NCBI GenBank assembly: GCA_016933055.1
Contig: JAFGBS010000009.1
Location: forward strand, 447,590-511,589
DNA length: 64,000 nucleotides
Reading direction: 5' to 3'
Source: Promethearchaeota archaeon
GTDB taxonomy: Archaea > Asgardarchaeota > Lokiarchaeia > Sigyniarchaeales > Promethearchaeaceae
Part shown: positions 1 through 9,141 of the stretch, one piece after another
Numbering within the stretch: the first letter of the stretch is position 1
How the letters are laid out: each line of letters opens with the position of its first letter
Notes under the pieces: generated by a model
Database searches by the model: none
The model's input: the letters and a program-made list of their open reading frames with translations, nothing else
Told to the model about the DNA's origin: nothing
Made by a program: the position numbers and the translations under genes

Positions 1-1347
1 TAAACGCCCCGTACCTCCGAGATACATATCAATTGATTGCGCAGCAGTTCTACCGTGCCCAATAGCTTCAATCATCAGACCCGGCTTGATGAGATCTCCA
101 CCCGCAAACACTCCTGACAAGCTTGTTTTTTGTGTATGAGGTTCAACGCTTAACCAACGATCTTTTCGAAACCAGTTCAATCCCTTAATTTCTTTCAAAT
201 ATGATACATCTGGACTCTGTCCAATTGCCATGATGATTGTGTCTGCTTCGTATTCTATGTTTATATCTTCACAATATTGAGGACTAAATCTACCCGAATT
301 ATCAAATACCTCGGTACACTGTTTAAACACAATTTTGCGAACATGGTTTTCCTTATCAGTTAAAATAGCTTCTGGTCCCCAGCCATTGTTAATTCCTATA
401 TCCTCATCAACACATGCAGCAATTTCATGATCCCATGCAGGCATTTCCTCCCTTTGTTCTAAACAAACCAGTGTCAATTCTTTAGCGCCAAGACGTTTAG
501 CAGAACGGACCGCGTCGACTGCTACATTTCCTCCTCCCACTACTACTACGCGTTCCCCAACTTCGGGGAGTTTTGTATTATTATAAATCGCAAGCTTCAA
601 ATCCTTAAGGAAATCTACTGCTTGGTAGACCTCGATTGCATGCTCTCCTTCGATTCCAATATAATTTCCTTTGGGCAATCCCGTGGATAAGAAAACTGCC
701 TCATGCTTGGACTGAACCTCTTTAAAACTAATATCTCTACCGACGGTGGTGTTTGTGAGAATCTTTACTCCCAGTTTTTCAATCAATCCTATTTCCCATA
801 AGATTACTTTCATTGGTAATCGGTATTCTGGAATACCAACAGTAGCCATACCTCCTGGAACGGGATTTGATTCATACATTGTTACATCATGCCCCAATCG
901 CCGTAAAAAATAAGCACAAGTTAAACCTGCTGGACCTGCTCCAATAATTCCAACGGATTTTCTCGTTGATGGCAAACAATCCTCATTTAATCCATCCGAT
1001 TTCATTACTTTATCCGCAGCATAACTTTTCAAAACACAAATATTTACCGCATTTTCTTTGTCAAGTTCTGCTCTCCGACATTGATCTTCGCAAGGATGAG
1101 GGCAAACACGACCGCATATAGAGGAAAGAGGATTGTTTCTCCGCATAACTTTATACGCATCCAAATTTTCACCTCTAGCTATTAAGGCTAAAAATCCCGG
1201 TATATTAATGCCAGCGGGACAAGCATTGGCGCAGGGAGATATATATTTTTGATCTATAATATTATATACTTCTACTTTCTCACTGCTATGCTTGAGTAGT
1301 TTCCTTTCTTCCTTATCATTTAATTTTGGAGATTCAGATATTGTCAT
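1..1347 (-). CDS. GltD-like NAD(P)H/FAD Fe-S oxidoreductase, truncated by the window edge
   Basis: This gene reads leftward from an ATG at 1347 and stays open to base 1, so only the first 449 codons are present. The N-terminus carries the cysteine pattern of the GltD/dihydropyrimidine dehydrogenase 4Fe-4S domain (CANACPAGINIPGF, then CGRVCPHPCEDQCRR). A Rossmann motif GIIGAGPAGL near residue 135, a second dinucleotide motif VVGGGNVAVD and the FAD-binding VFAGGD follow. Family members pass electrons between NAD(P)H, FAD and Fe-S clusters, as in the small subunit of glutamate synthase or NfnB. It starts 22 bp after an HdrD-like gene on the same strand, so the two are probably co-transcribed and may act together. 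No glutamate synthase large subunit is visible, so the partner and substrate are unknown. Confidence 0.85.
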   Translation of the reverse strand, partial: MTISESPKLNDKEERKLLKHSSEKVEVYNIIDQKYISPCANACPAGINIPGFLALIARGENLDAYKVMRRNNPLSSICGRVCPHPCEDQCRRAELDKENAVNICVLKSYAADKVMKSDGLNEDCLPSTRKSVGIIGAGPAGLTCAYFLRRLGHDVTMYESNPVPGGMATVGIPEYRLPMKVILWEIGLIEKLGVKILTNTTVGRDISFKEVQSKHEAVFLSTGLPKGNYIGIEGEHAIEVYQAVDFLKDLKLAIYNNTKLPEVGERVVVVGGGNVAVDAVRSAKRLGAKELTLVCLEQREEMPAWDHEIAACVDEDIGINNGWGPEAILTDKENHVRKIVFKQCTEVFDNSGRFSPQYCEDINIEYEADTIIMAIGQSPDVSYLKEIKGLNWFRKDRWLSVEPHTQKTSLSGVFAGGDLIKPGLMIEAIGHGRTAAQSIDMYLGGTGRL

Positions 1348-1369
1348 GCTATTGTTCCTATGATTTGCT

Positions 1370-2605
1370 CTAGATTTTTTGAGTATATTTTGCAATAAAG
1401 GCTGCGAGGTCCATAACTTTGATACTTTCTGGTTTTTCATTACCCTCATCATCAGTCTCATTCAAATAACAATTAAAGTGAGTGATACACTTTGGACAAG
1501 TAGTTATAAGATATTCTGCGTCCGTATCTATTGCTTCATTAATTCTATTTTCCCGTAATATTTTTGTATTCGAATTGCATGAACGAAATGTAGATACACC
1601 ACAGCAATTTGCGTCATCCCGAATTGCTTTCATTTCAATCAATTCAATTCCTGGAATGCTTTTTAGCACTTTACGGGGGGCATCGTATACTTTTCCCCCT
1701 AATCGTCCTAATCGGCATGGATCATGATATGTCACCCTTGCTTTTACGGGGAATCGAGGTCCTAATAGGTGTAACAGATCTTGTTCGATAAGAAATTCAG
1801 AGAAGTGTTTTACTTCAAAATCACAATTATCAACAAGTTTGGGATAATCAAACTTCCACATTCGATATCCCTCTGCGCACTCGACTATAATGGTTTTTAC
1901 TCCCGACTTCTTATATTGGTTCACGTTATATTGGGCTAATTTTTTGGCAGTTTCGATATCACCAACCCAATAATTATCGTGCCCACAACATTTAGTTTCA
2001 AGCACTACAGGTGTAATTCCACCCTCATTCAAAATAGTTATCACTCCGCGGGGAGTATTTTTATATTGCGATCGGAATTGATAAAAAATATCATCCAAAA
2101 GTGACGTACAACCAATAAAATATGCAATCTCTCCGGATTCTGTGATTTTTAGTGAAGAATCATTCTTGATGAAGCCAATGTCATTTGTTTTTAAATCTGA
2201 TTCGCTTTGGAGTTTAGGATATAATTGCATAATTCCATCATGGGTGCTACCCTTAGTTAGTTCTTCTGTAAGTAAATCTTTATGATAGCCATATTCTCGT
2301 ATACCTTGCACGATCTCTGCTATAAGAACACCTTCACCGGCTTCATCTGAAGCCATTGGGCAGTAAATTGCACATTGCTCACATGTTAGACAATTAAAAA
2401 GCTTTTCATCTTGTATAAAAACATCTAAATCGTCAACACCATGAGTAACTAAGTTGTGAATGAAATCTTTTGGCGAGAAAATGCCTAATAAATGTGTAGG
2501 GCACACTACGAGGCATTTCCCACATGAGTAACAATAATTTGCTAGCTCCTTTACACGTTCCAGTTTTTTTGAGAGTTCTGGTGGGACTTGTTGTGCTTGA
2601 GTCAT
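1370..2605 (-). CDS. HdrD-like heterodisulfide-reductase-type Fe-S protein (4Fe-4S ferredoxin plus CCG domains)
   Basis: Two ferredoxin-type cluster motifs lie near the N-terminus (CYSCGKCLVVCP and CLTCEQCAIYCP). Two CCG cysteine-rich domains follow, marked by CCGHDN and by NCCGVSTFRSC with TTCPKC. This is the architecture of HdrD/GlpC-type proteins, whose CCG domains bind a non-cubane cluster that reduces disulfides or relays electrons. I favour the ATG at 2605, preceded by AGGTTAACTTC, giving 411 residues. A TTG at 2692 would add 29 residues. The downstream GltD-like flavoprotein gene suggests an NAD(P)H-linked electron-transfer complex. No membrane HdrE subunit is nearby. The family is secure, the physiological disulfide or acceptor is not. 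Confidence 0.85.
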   Translation of the reverse strand: MTQAQQVPPELSKKLERVKELANYCYSCGKCLVVCPTHLLGIFSPKDFIHNLVTHGVDDLDVFIQDEKLFNCLTCEQCAIYCPMASDEAGEGVLIAEIVQGIREYGYHKDLLTEELTKGSTHDGIMQLYPKLQSESDLKTNDIGFIKNDSSLKITESGEIAYFIGCTSLLDDIFYQFRSQYKNTPRGVITILNEGGITPVVLETKCCGHDNYWVGDIETAKKLAQYNVNQYKKSGVKTIIVECAEGYRMWKFDYPKLVDNCDFEVKHFSEFLIEQDLLHLLGPRFPVKARVTYHDPCRLGRLGGKVYDAPRKVLKSIPGIELIEMKAIRDDANCCGVSTFRSCNSNTKILRENRINEAIDTDAEYLITTCPKCITHFNCYLNETDDEGNEKPESIKVMDLAAFIAKYTQKI

Positions 2606-2790
2606 GAAGTTAACCTTTGAAAAACCAGTTCTATATCTAAAATCCTTAATTACATCAATTAAAGATTTCCACCTACTTCCCTCCAAATTCAAAAAATTTA
2701 GTAGTATTCACCGCAATTAATCTAAAGGTTTTTTCCCCATTTTTCTATTTTCTATATTTTTTTACGATAGGAAATCATACATAAAGTAAG

Positions 2791-4125
2791 GTGCACCCTA
2801 TTCGAATTTTCCTAGACCATCTTCATTACTATTTTGATATTATATTGAGAATTTTTCTTATTTTAACGGGAGTTGCAGCTATTTTTTACGTGTTAATCGC
2901 TATTATTGCATTTTTAACGACCAAAAAAAAGACAGTACAAGAAAAATCTCTCCAATTATCAGATTTACCCACAGTTACGGTTCAAATTCCAACTTATAAT
3001 GAATTAGCTGCATTAAATTGCGTAAAACGATGCTTAAATTTTGACTATCCGATAGAGAGACTACAAATTATAATAGGAGATGATAGTTCGGACAAGAAAA
3101 TTTCAAAACAAATTGATCTTTTTGCATTGGAATATCCAGATCAAGTATTGGTTACTCGTCGCGGAAATAATCTCGGTTATAAACCAGGAAATCTTAACCA
3201 CATGCTACAATATTCTACAGGAGAAATAATCGTAATTTTTGATTCAGATTTTCTTCCCAAAAAGGAATTCATGAAAGAAATTGTGAAACCATTTATTTTA
3301 AACCCTGAAATTGCTGCGGTTCAAGCTCGCTGGAGTATAAGAAATTTTGAACAAAGCCTCAGTTCTTTATTTGGAGGCACTATAGCTTATTATACACATT
3401 ATGTATTACTTCCTTTTACACAAAACATCGGAGGAACTTGTTTTTTGTGTGGATCCGCCGAGGCTATCCGAAAGAGTGTTCTGATTGAAATAGGAGAATG
3501 GTCTGAACACGCCTTAACTGAAGATATTGAATACACCCTACGGTTAATGATAAATAAGAAAAAAATTCTCTTTCTACCCCATTTAAAATGTGAGGGGGAA
3601 GCCCCTTTTATTCTTATAGATCTATGCAAACAGCAAATGAGATGGGCTTATGGGAATATAAATGCTCTCAAAAAATATTTTAAATCTATTTTCAGTAGAA
3701 AACGAAAAAAAAGCATTTCATTTCGTGATCGAATGAGCGTGCTCATTTTCCTAATTAGCTACTGTTTTAGCTTTTTTGTATTTTTTTCAACCATATTTGG
3801 GTTTTTAGGTATAGTAACAATAAATTTTAAAGGGATAACTCTCAATTGGGATTTCATTCTTTCTCCGTCTATACTTAATATCGTCATTATATCATGTTTA
3901 GTTGTTGTGTGGATAATATTAATGATACTGACAAAAAATACTCGATCGATTTTCAGAGTAACCTTATCTATGCTTACTGTTGGATTGGTTGCGACCTATT
4001 TCATTGTTTCTGGTATCATAAAAGCGCTATTTGGCAAAAAAATGAAATGGTTTATGGTGAAGAAGAAAGGAAATGATACATACCAGGTTGCAGAAAAACT
4101 TTCGAGTACTTCGACTGGTTCATAA
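2791..4125 (+). CDS. membrane GT2-family glycosyltransferase (processive type)
   Basis: The 444-residue protein opens with a membrane segment (about residues 15-42). A GT-A catalytic domain follows with PTYNE, the metal-binding FDSDF near residue 150, the acidic TEDIEYTLRL and QQMRWAYG, which matches the QxxRW motif of processive GT2 enzymes such as cellulose, hyaluronan or beta-glucan synthases. Three further hydrophobic segments close the protein. It probably polymerises or transfers a sugar at the cytoplasmic membrane from an NDP-sugar. The start is a GTG without a clear Shine-Dalgarno and no in-frame ATG lies near it. It diverges from the HdrD-like gene and is followed by a DNA methylase 9-27 bp downstream, depending on that gene's start. 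The polymer made cannot be read from the sequence. Confidence 0.85.
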   Translation: MHPIRIFLDHLHYYFDIILRIFLILTGVAAIFYVLIAIIAFLTTKKKTVQEKSLQLSDLPTVTVQIPTYNELAALNCVKRCLNFDYPIERLQIIIGDDSSDKKISKQIDLFALEYPDQVLVTRRGNNLGYKPGNLNHMLQYSTGEIIVIFDSDFLPKKEFMKEIVKPFILNPEIAAVQARWSIRNFEQSLSSLFGGTIAYYTHYVLLPFTQNIGGTCFLCGSAEAIRKSVLIEIGEWSEHALTEDIEYTLRLMINKKKILFLPHLKCEGEAPFILIDLCKQQMRWAYGNINALKKYFKSIFSRKRKKSISFRDRMSVLIFLISYCFSFFVFFSTIFGFLGIVTINFKGITLNWDFILSPSILNIVIISCLVVVWIILMILTKNTRSIFRVTLSMLTVGLVATYFIVSGIIKALFGKKMKWFMVKKKGNDTYQVAEKLSSTSTGS

Positions 4126-4152
4126 CAAGTTTTTTTGGTCAAAGAAATTGAC

Positions 4153-6762
4153 ATGATATATATGAATGAACGGGAGATCGGTAAACAGTCTTTAATTACA
4201 TCCTTATCAGAGATAGGTTTTACTTTCCTCCCGAATACCAAAAATATATTGCAAAAAACGCTGGAATTACAAAAAGGAAAGAAAGTCACGTGGATCTGGA
4301 GTTTCTGTGATCAAATAGACTGTATAACGAACTTAAATAAACATAATTCATCATATTTAATTATCCATATTAACAGAAGCCCCAAAAACATAATTGCGGC
4401 ACTTTTTCACGCAAATTCATCTATAGAATTCTTTAATGAGGATCTAAATAGCAAGAGTACATCCTTTGTCAGATCAATCCTCAGATATTTCGCGGAATAT
4501 CAGATACAATTAGACTCTCAATCCATTCAAAAAATTTTCGGATTAGATAGTTTCTTTTATCATTTAGCCCAAAAATTGATGGAAACTTCTGAATTCGATA
4601 AAATACGCTGGAAAACCCTCTTTATTCCCTATTATGATGAAGGCACAATAGATGATCTATTATTATTTTCTCATAGCTATTTGTCATTTTTGTTGAAGCT
4701 TTTTATTTTGAAACAGACAGAGAATACTGGCTTGACGACACAAAATTTGAAGTCGAAATTGCAAGCTTATCCATCATTTTGCGATGTCTTTTTTACTAAG
4801 GACCTCTTTTCTGGGATTCTTTATAATATTAAATTAACAACCATCTTTGATTGTTTAATACCTAAGCTAAATTTTCAGCAAGTAGATTTGTTTTCAATTA
4901 TTTTCCAAGAACTTATCTCCTTAAAAACACGGCAATCATTGGGAGAAGTGTATACTCCCTCCTCCTTAATACGTTTGATGGTCCAAAAGAAAATATCGGA
5001 TCAAGAATCATTTTTAGATCCTGCATGTGGGACTGGGTCCTTTCTAATCGAGATTTATAGCCATTTGAAAGAGACTGAGAAATTAACCGAAAATACTGAG
5101 TTATACGGGATTGATGTGAATCCCCTCTCAGTAATGGCAACTATAACGAATTTTTATTTATTACAACAAGGGACTTTTCCCGAAAAGTGCCCTCAAATAA
5201 AAATTTTTCATGCGGATGCATTGATATCTGAGGATAATCCATCAATAGCAAAAGTAATAGAAAAGAAAGTCGATTTTATTATTGGAAATCCCCCTTGGAT
5301 TAACATTTCTGGAATATATCGGAGAGAATATAAAGAATTTCTGAAGAATTTGGCTAAACAGTTGAATATTCTTTATCCAATAGAGTCAAAAAACACAGAA
5401 ATATGTACCATTTTTTTCAATCAATCTAGAAATTTGTATTTGAAGAAAGGAGGGGAAATTTTTTTCATTTTTCCAGCATCCGTTCTTAATGGGAGACAAC
5501 ACGTGTATTTCCGATATTTTCCTGGTTTTAAAGATATTGAGATATGGCGCTTTAAACAGGACATCTTCAAAATCCATAGTATTTGTTTGTACGCTCGAAA
5601 TTCGGGGCAAGATCAAAAACCTTTTGAAAATAGAGAAGCTTTAAAAAAAAGATTGATCCTATCCAGTTTTCTTCTCTCCATCGATAATAACGGGGATATA
5701 ATTCAAGATTCAAGAAAGAGAATTCCTTTGATCCCCATTTACATTAAAGATGCCAAAAACGGAAGTTTCCCATTGGTGGGAAGATACAATCCCCTTTCAT
5801 TAGTTCCGAAAGAATTGCAGAGTGTTGTTCCAACAAGATCCCCTTATTATTCACAAGTAAAAGGGGGACTGCGTATTGTCCCCAGAAGATGGGTAGTTAT
5901 CCAAGAACACCCTCCTTTTAACGAAACCGTAATCATCCATCCTGATATGTCGCAACAAGCAAAATCTCAATGGATTACGCCTCCATACAAAAAAGCGGAA
6001 GTGGAATCAAAATATATCCATGAGTTTGTAAAATCCGAGTTTTTAATTCCTTACACTTTCGTGCAAACTAAATATGCATTTATACCAATTCGCCCCACTA
6101 AAAAAGCTATTCTAGAACGAAATGTTATAGAAACGAGCCATCTTCTTCCTTATGCTTCTAAATTCTACCGTTTTCTTGATGCCGAATATCGTAAACGTAT
6201 TAAAAAATCCGCATCCATGCCAACTCTTGCAGATAATTTCACATATAATGGACGATTATTACCCACCAATGTAATTCTTCAATCGCACGAAGTTATGGTT
6301 GTTCATAATTCTATAGGTTCAATTGTTAAAAGTGCTGTGATCCGACACCCGCTCCTATTGGATAATTCCTTATATTATATCATCCTAGAAAATATTGAAG
6401 AAGCGTATTACCTATGCGGCGTATTGAATTCAAATTTAATGACCAGTCTTGTTCGATTGATTGGAAGCACTGGATCTCGAGGAAGTCTGCGAAATATTCA
6501 TAAAAATCCTTATAATTTCTCTATCCCTCATTATTCGTCTTCTCCACTTCAGAATGAAATTGCCAATTTATGTAAAAAAATCGAACGTTATGTTCAGCGA
6601 TTTGTATTAGATTCACAAAAATCCACTTCACCGAGGTCAAATAAAACTGAACAAGTGATTATAAAACCTAGAACTATACAAAATCGACTTTTGACTGATT
6701 TAACATATAAAGAGTATACCTTTACCCTTGATTCATTAGTGAGAGAAATCTTGATCCACTGA
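4153..6762 (+). CDS. large N6-adenine-type DNA methyltransferase with C-terminal recognition region
   Basis: The protein has about 869 residues from the ATG at 4153; a TTG at 4135 is an alternative. A helical lead-in ending in GEVYTPSSLIRLM precedes the AdoMet motif DPACGTGSF near residue 290. The catalytic motif NPPWIN, a variant of the adenine-methylase NPPY/F, lies near residue 380. The C-terminal third resembles the target-recognition part of type IIG or type I methylases (for example LGxxN-like GVLNSNL and GSTGSRGSLRN). The first 240 residues show no clear PD-(D/E)xK nuclease motif. No separate restriction or specificity gene is adjacent, so it looks like a solitary methylase or a type IIG enzyme with an unrecognised nuclease. 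Its recognition sequence is unknown. Confidence 0.8.
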   Translation: MIYMNEREIGKQSLITSLSEIGFTFLPNTKNILQKTLELQKGKKVTWIWSFCDQIDCITNLNKHNSSYLIIHINRSPKNIIAALFHANSSIEFFNEDLNSKSTSFVRSILRYFAEYQIQLDSQSIQKIFGLDSFFYHLAQKLMETSEFDKIRWKTLFIPYYDEGTIDDLLLFSHSYLSFLLKLFILKQTENTGLTTQNLKSKLQAYPSFCDVFFTKDLFSGILYNIKLTTIFDCLIPKLNFQQVDLFSIIFQELISLKTRQSLGEVYTPSSLIRLMVQKKISDQESFLDPACGTGSFLIEIYSHLKETEKLTENTELYGIDVNPLSVMATITNFYLLQQGTFPEKCPQIKIFHADALISEDNPSIAKVIEKKVDFIIGNPPWINISGIYRREYKEFLKNLAKQLNILYPIESKNTEICTIFFNQSRNLYLKKGGEIFFIFPASVLNGRQHVYFRYFPGFKDIEIWRFKQDIFKIHSICLYARNSGQDQKPFENREALKKRLILSSFLLSIDNNGDIIQDSRKRIPLIPIYIKDAKNGSFPLVGRYNPLSLVPKELQSVVPTRSPYYSQVKGGLRIVPRRWVVIQEHPPFNETVIIHPDMSQQAKSQWITPPYKKAEVESKYIHEFVKSEFLIPYTFVQTKYAFIPIRPTKKAILERNVIETSHLLPYASKFYRFLDAEYRKRIKKSASMPTLADNFTYNGRLLPTNVILQSHEVMVVHNSIGSIVKSAVIRHPLLLDNSLYYIILENIEEAYYLCGVLNSNLMTSLVRLIGSTGSRGSLRNIHKNPYNFSIPHYSSSPLQNEIANLCKKIERYVQRFVLDSQKSTSPRSNKTEQVIIKPRTIQNRLLTDLTYKEYTFTLDSLVREILIH

Positions 6763-6850
6763 AATTTTTTATAGTTAAACATAAAGGTCCACATTTCGAT
6801 ATAAACATAGGAAACATAGCATCAAGTTACGAATTTTAAGGGTCAAGAAA

Positions 6851-8419
6851 ATGAACTGGCAAGAAGTGATCATCCTAATCGTATATAGTCTATTACTGGC
6901 GGGTATTATCGTTATTATCATATTCAGAGAAAAAATCTTTGAACGAATCGAACGACCAAAAGTGAGTGCACCCAGCCCCAGAGTTCAAAAGATCCTGCAA
7001 AAATATTTCAAAGAAAAGGAAGCTCAACAAAAAGAACTTGAAAAACTTGAAATAATTGAAGCAATGAAAGTAACTATGCTGGATGAGATTGAAACAAAAA
7101 GCACTGAGATGACCGAAAAGGCTGAAGCTACCATCAGAACACTCGAACCCGAAGAAAAATTAATCGAACAAGGAGGGAAAATGTTCACCCAGTTCAGTAT
7201 CGGTCTTGAAAATGCTTTACCTCGTGATGAGAAAGAACGCGTTAAGGATATGGGTGATTTAATAGATGCTATCAAAATCTTAGAAAGCTTGGATAAGGAC
7301 CATTATGAGCAAGAAATTAAGGATGATACTGGAAAAGGTATGTTTTTCGACCAGATCACTTCCAAATTATATCGTGCAATGAGGAAGGAAGAATTCACCA
7401 AAGATAAACTCTTTGTGTTTGATAAGTTGGTCACGCTTGGCTTGAAAACTCTTAAAAACACTACTCGAAAAGATTTGCATGATGCCTTGAATTTTATGAA
7501 AGAGGCTTATTACATCAAAGATTATTTAGTGATAAACCCTGAGCTCACACTTATTTCAAGAAAGGGGGATATTCCTACATTTTCGAAATCGGAAACTGTT
7601 GTATTAGCATTAGCTTATGAAGAACATCCTTTACACTACAGTTTATTGCTAGAAAAATCCAAATGGTCTGAATCCTATGCAAATTCAGTAATTGATAACC
7701 TAGTTCAGAAAGAACTAGCAGAACGCCACAATGGGATCATTTCGCTTATTGGTTTTGAAACTCCGGAAGAAAAAGCAGAGAGAAAATTATTAGAAGAGAA
7801 ATTAGAAGAAAATTTGAAAGAAAAAGCACGATTACGCAAAGAACAACAACTACGTTTAGAACAAGAATTACGCAGCGAGACATACCCTAAGGAGAAATCC
7901 GAAGAAATTAAATCGGAGTTTGAAGTAGATGAAGAAGAGTTTGAGGATATCATCGGTAGCGAATTTATTGAGGACAACACAGACTTCGAACTTAATGAGG
8001 ATGCGATGATTGAGGGAATTATGACAATCTTTGAAAATTATGAACATATGAATGGAGGGCTGATGGACATACGTCTTATTCATCAATACCTATCGGAATT
8101 ATATATTGAGATAACCGTAGAGCAAATACTGAATACTTTGGATTCGTTAATGGAAATGGGTTTAGTCCGAGAAGTATTAAATTTATCCGGTGTCACCATA
8201 GTATTATTTAAAGAAATCCCTTTAGATGAAGAAATGAAAATTCTTTTAGGTACTATTTTGGAAAATGGATGGATGGATAAAACAGAAATTGGCTTGAAAC
8301 TCGGATGGGATGAGGAACAAACCCTTAATGTGATGAAACGACTGCAAGATGTTGGCTTGTTAAGATTGGATGAAAAAAATAGAGTTGTAATCCCGGGATT
8401 GTTCATCCAACAGAATTAG
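6851..8419 (+). CDS. membrane-anchored coiled-coil protein with EAP30-like (ESCRT-II Vps22/36-like) C-terminus
   Basis: One N-terminal membrane helix (about residues 7-26) is followed by a charged coiled coil, a helical region and a winged helix near 225-285 (ETVVLALAYEEHPLHYS). A second charged coiled coil, an acidic linker and two consecutive winged-helix-like units (about 380-460 and 462-522) complete it. The last part aligns by eye with the EAP30 domain of SNF8/Vps22: NGGLMDIRLIHQYL against NGGLITLEELHQQV, then ENGWMDKTEIGLKLGW and a terminal VVIPGLF against YWLPALF. EAP30 proteins form the core of ESCRT-II in eukaryotes and have Asgard homologues. A membrane anchor is unusual for that family. 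ESCRT-I, ESCRT-III, Vps25 and Vps4 genes are not in the window. The EAP30 relationship is my inference; a generic winged-helix protein is the alternative. Confidence 0.55.
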   Translation: MNWQEVIILIVYSLLLAGIIVIIIFREKIFERIERPKVSAPSPRVQKILQKYFKEKEAQQKELEKLEIIEAMKVTMLDEIETKSTEMTEKAEATIRTLEPEEKLIEQGGKMFTQFSIGLENALPRDEKERVKDMGDLIDAIKILESLDKDHYEQEIKDDTGKGMFFDQITSKLYRAMRKEEFTKDKLFVFDKLVTLGLKTLKNTTRKDLHDALNFMKEAYYIKDYLVINPELTLISRKGDIPTFSKSETVVLALAYEEHPLHYSLLLEKSKWSESYANSVIDNLVQKELAERHNGIISLIGFETPEEKAERKLLEEKLEENLKEKARLRKEQQLRLEQELRSETYPKEKSEEIKSEFEVDEEEFEDIIGSEFIEDNTDFELNEDAMIEGIMTIFENYEHMNGGLMDIRLIHQYLSELYIEITVEQILNTLDSLMEMGLVREVLNLSGVTIVLFKEIPLDEEMKILLGTILENGWMDKTEIGLKLGWDEEQTLNVMKRLQDVGLLRLDEKNRVVIPGLFIQQN

Positions 8420-8514
8420 ATACGTAGCATTTTTCTCTTTTTATTTTCATGTATGAAATAAGTAAAAACTGAATCTACACATTAATGAAAAAATAGGTAA
8501 AGTGTGAAAATAAA

Positions 8515-9015
8515 TTACTTTTTCGATGTTAAAGCTCCTATCAGTCCGATGATTCCTCCACCTGCAGTCATGAATAATCCAATACCAAGACGCCATCTCA
8601 CCCCAGTGAATGAATCACCAATAGTTATTCCAGCACTATCCCAAAATATATTTGTATCAATATAACTGGCCCAAACTGCTGCTTCGGAGTCACCTAATAA
8701 TACAAAGAATACTCCCACACCCACAAGCACTAAAACACTTCCCAATAGAGAGAGAATTTTATTTCCGGGCAAGCAAAGTAAAGCTCCTACACCTGCGATA
8801 ATTCCTGGAAGCAAGTAGGTAAATGTATCACTGAAGTAGGGGTCTCCATCCCCGAAAAAAGCAGATAAATAGTCATTATCAGTAACTTCATTTCCTAGAA
8901 CAGTTAGAAAATTCCACCATCCGAGTTCTTTGATAAAAATGCTCAGAACAACACCTAATAATGCAGCTATCCCACCTATAATTGCAAGGAAGGATCTTTG
9001 AGTTTTTTTTGTCAT
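8515..9015 (-). CDS. small four-helix membrane protein of unknown function
   Basis: The 166-residue protein starts at the ATG at 9015; a GTG three codons upstream is possible. It has a short lysine-rich N-terminus, four hydrophobic segments rich in glycine (for example AIIGGIAALLGVV and GIIAGVGALLCLPG), and a C-terminal TSKK. A polar, aromatic and acidic loop lies between helices 1 and 2. I do not recognise a characterised family. It sits alone between the convergent EAP30-like gene and the divergent sugar transporter gene, so context gives no function. Confidence 0.6.
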   Translation of the reverse strand: MTKKTQRSFLAIIGGIAALLGVVLSIFIKELGWWNFLTVLGNEVTDNDYLSAFFGDGDPYFSDTFTYLLPGIIAGVGALLCLPGNKILSLLGSVLVLVGVGVFFVLLGDSEAAVWASYIDTNIFWDSAGITIGDSFTGVRWRLGIGLFMTAGGGIIGLIGALTSKK

Positions 9016-9141
9016 AAGAATCACTAATCAGATAATAATTGATATTCCATCTTTTAAAAATTAATTTTTTATTTTCCACTTATCAAATTTTGGATTGTTT
9101 AAGAAATCAGTTTTAAAAATGTTTAGTGGGAACAAGAAACC

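Noticed and set aside
4153-4900. PD-(D/E)xK nuclease domain in the N-terminus of the adenine methylase
   Set aside because: ELQKGKK near residue 40 was considered, but no matching PD motif or fold pattern supports it.
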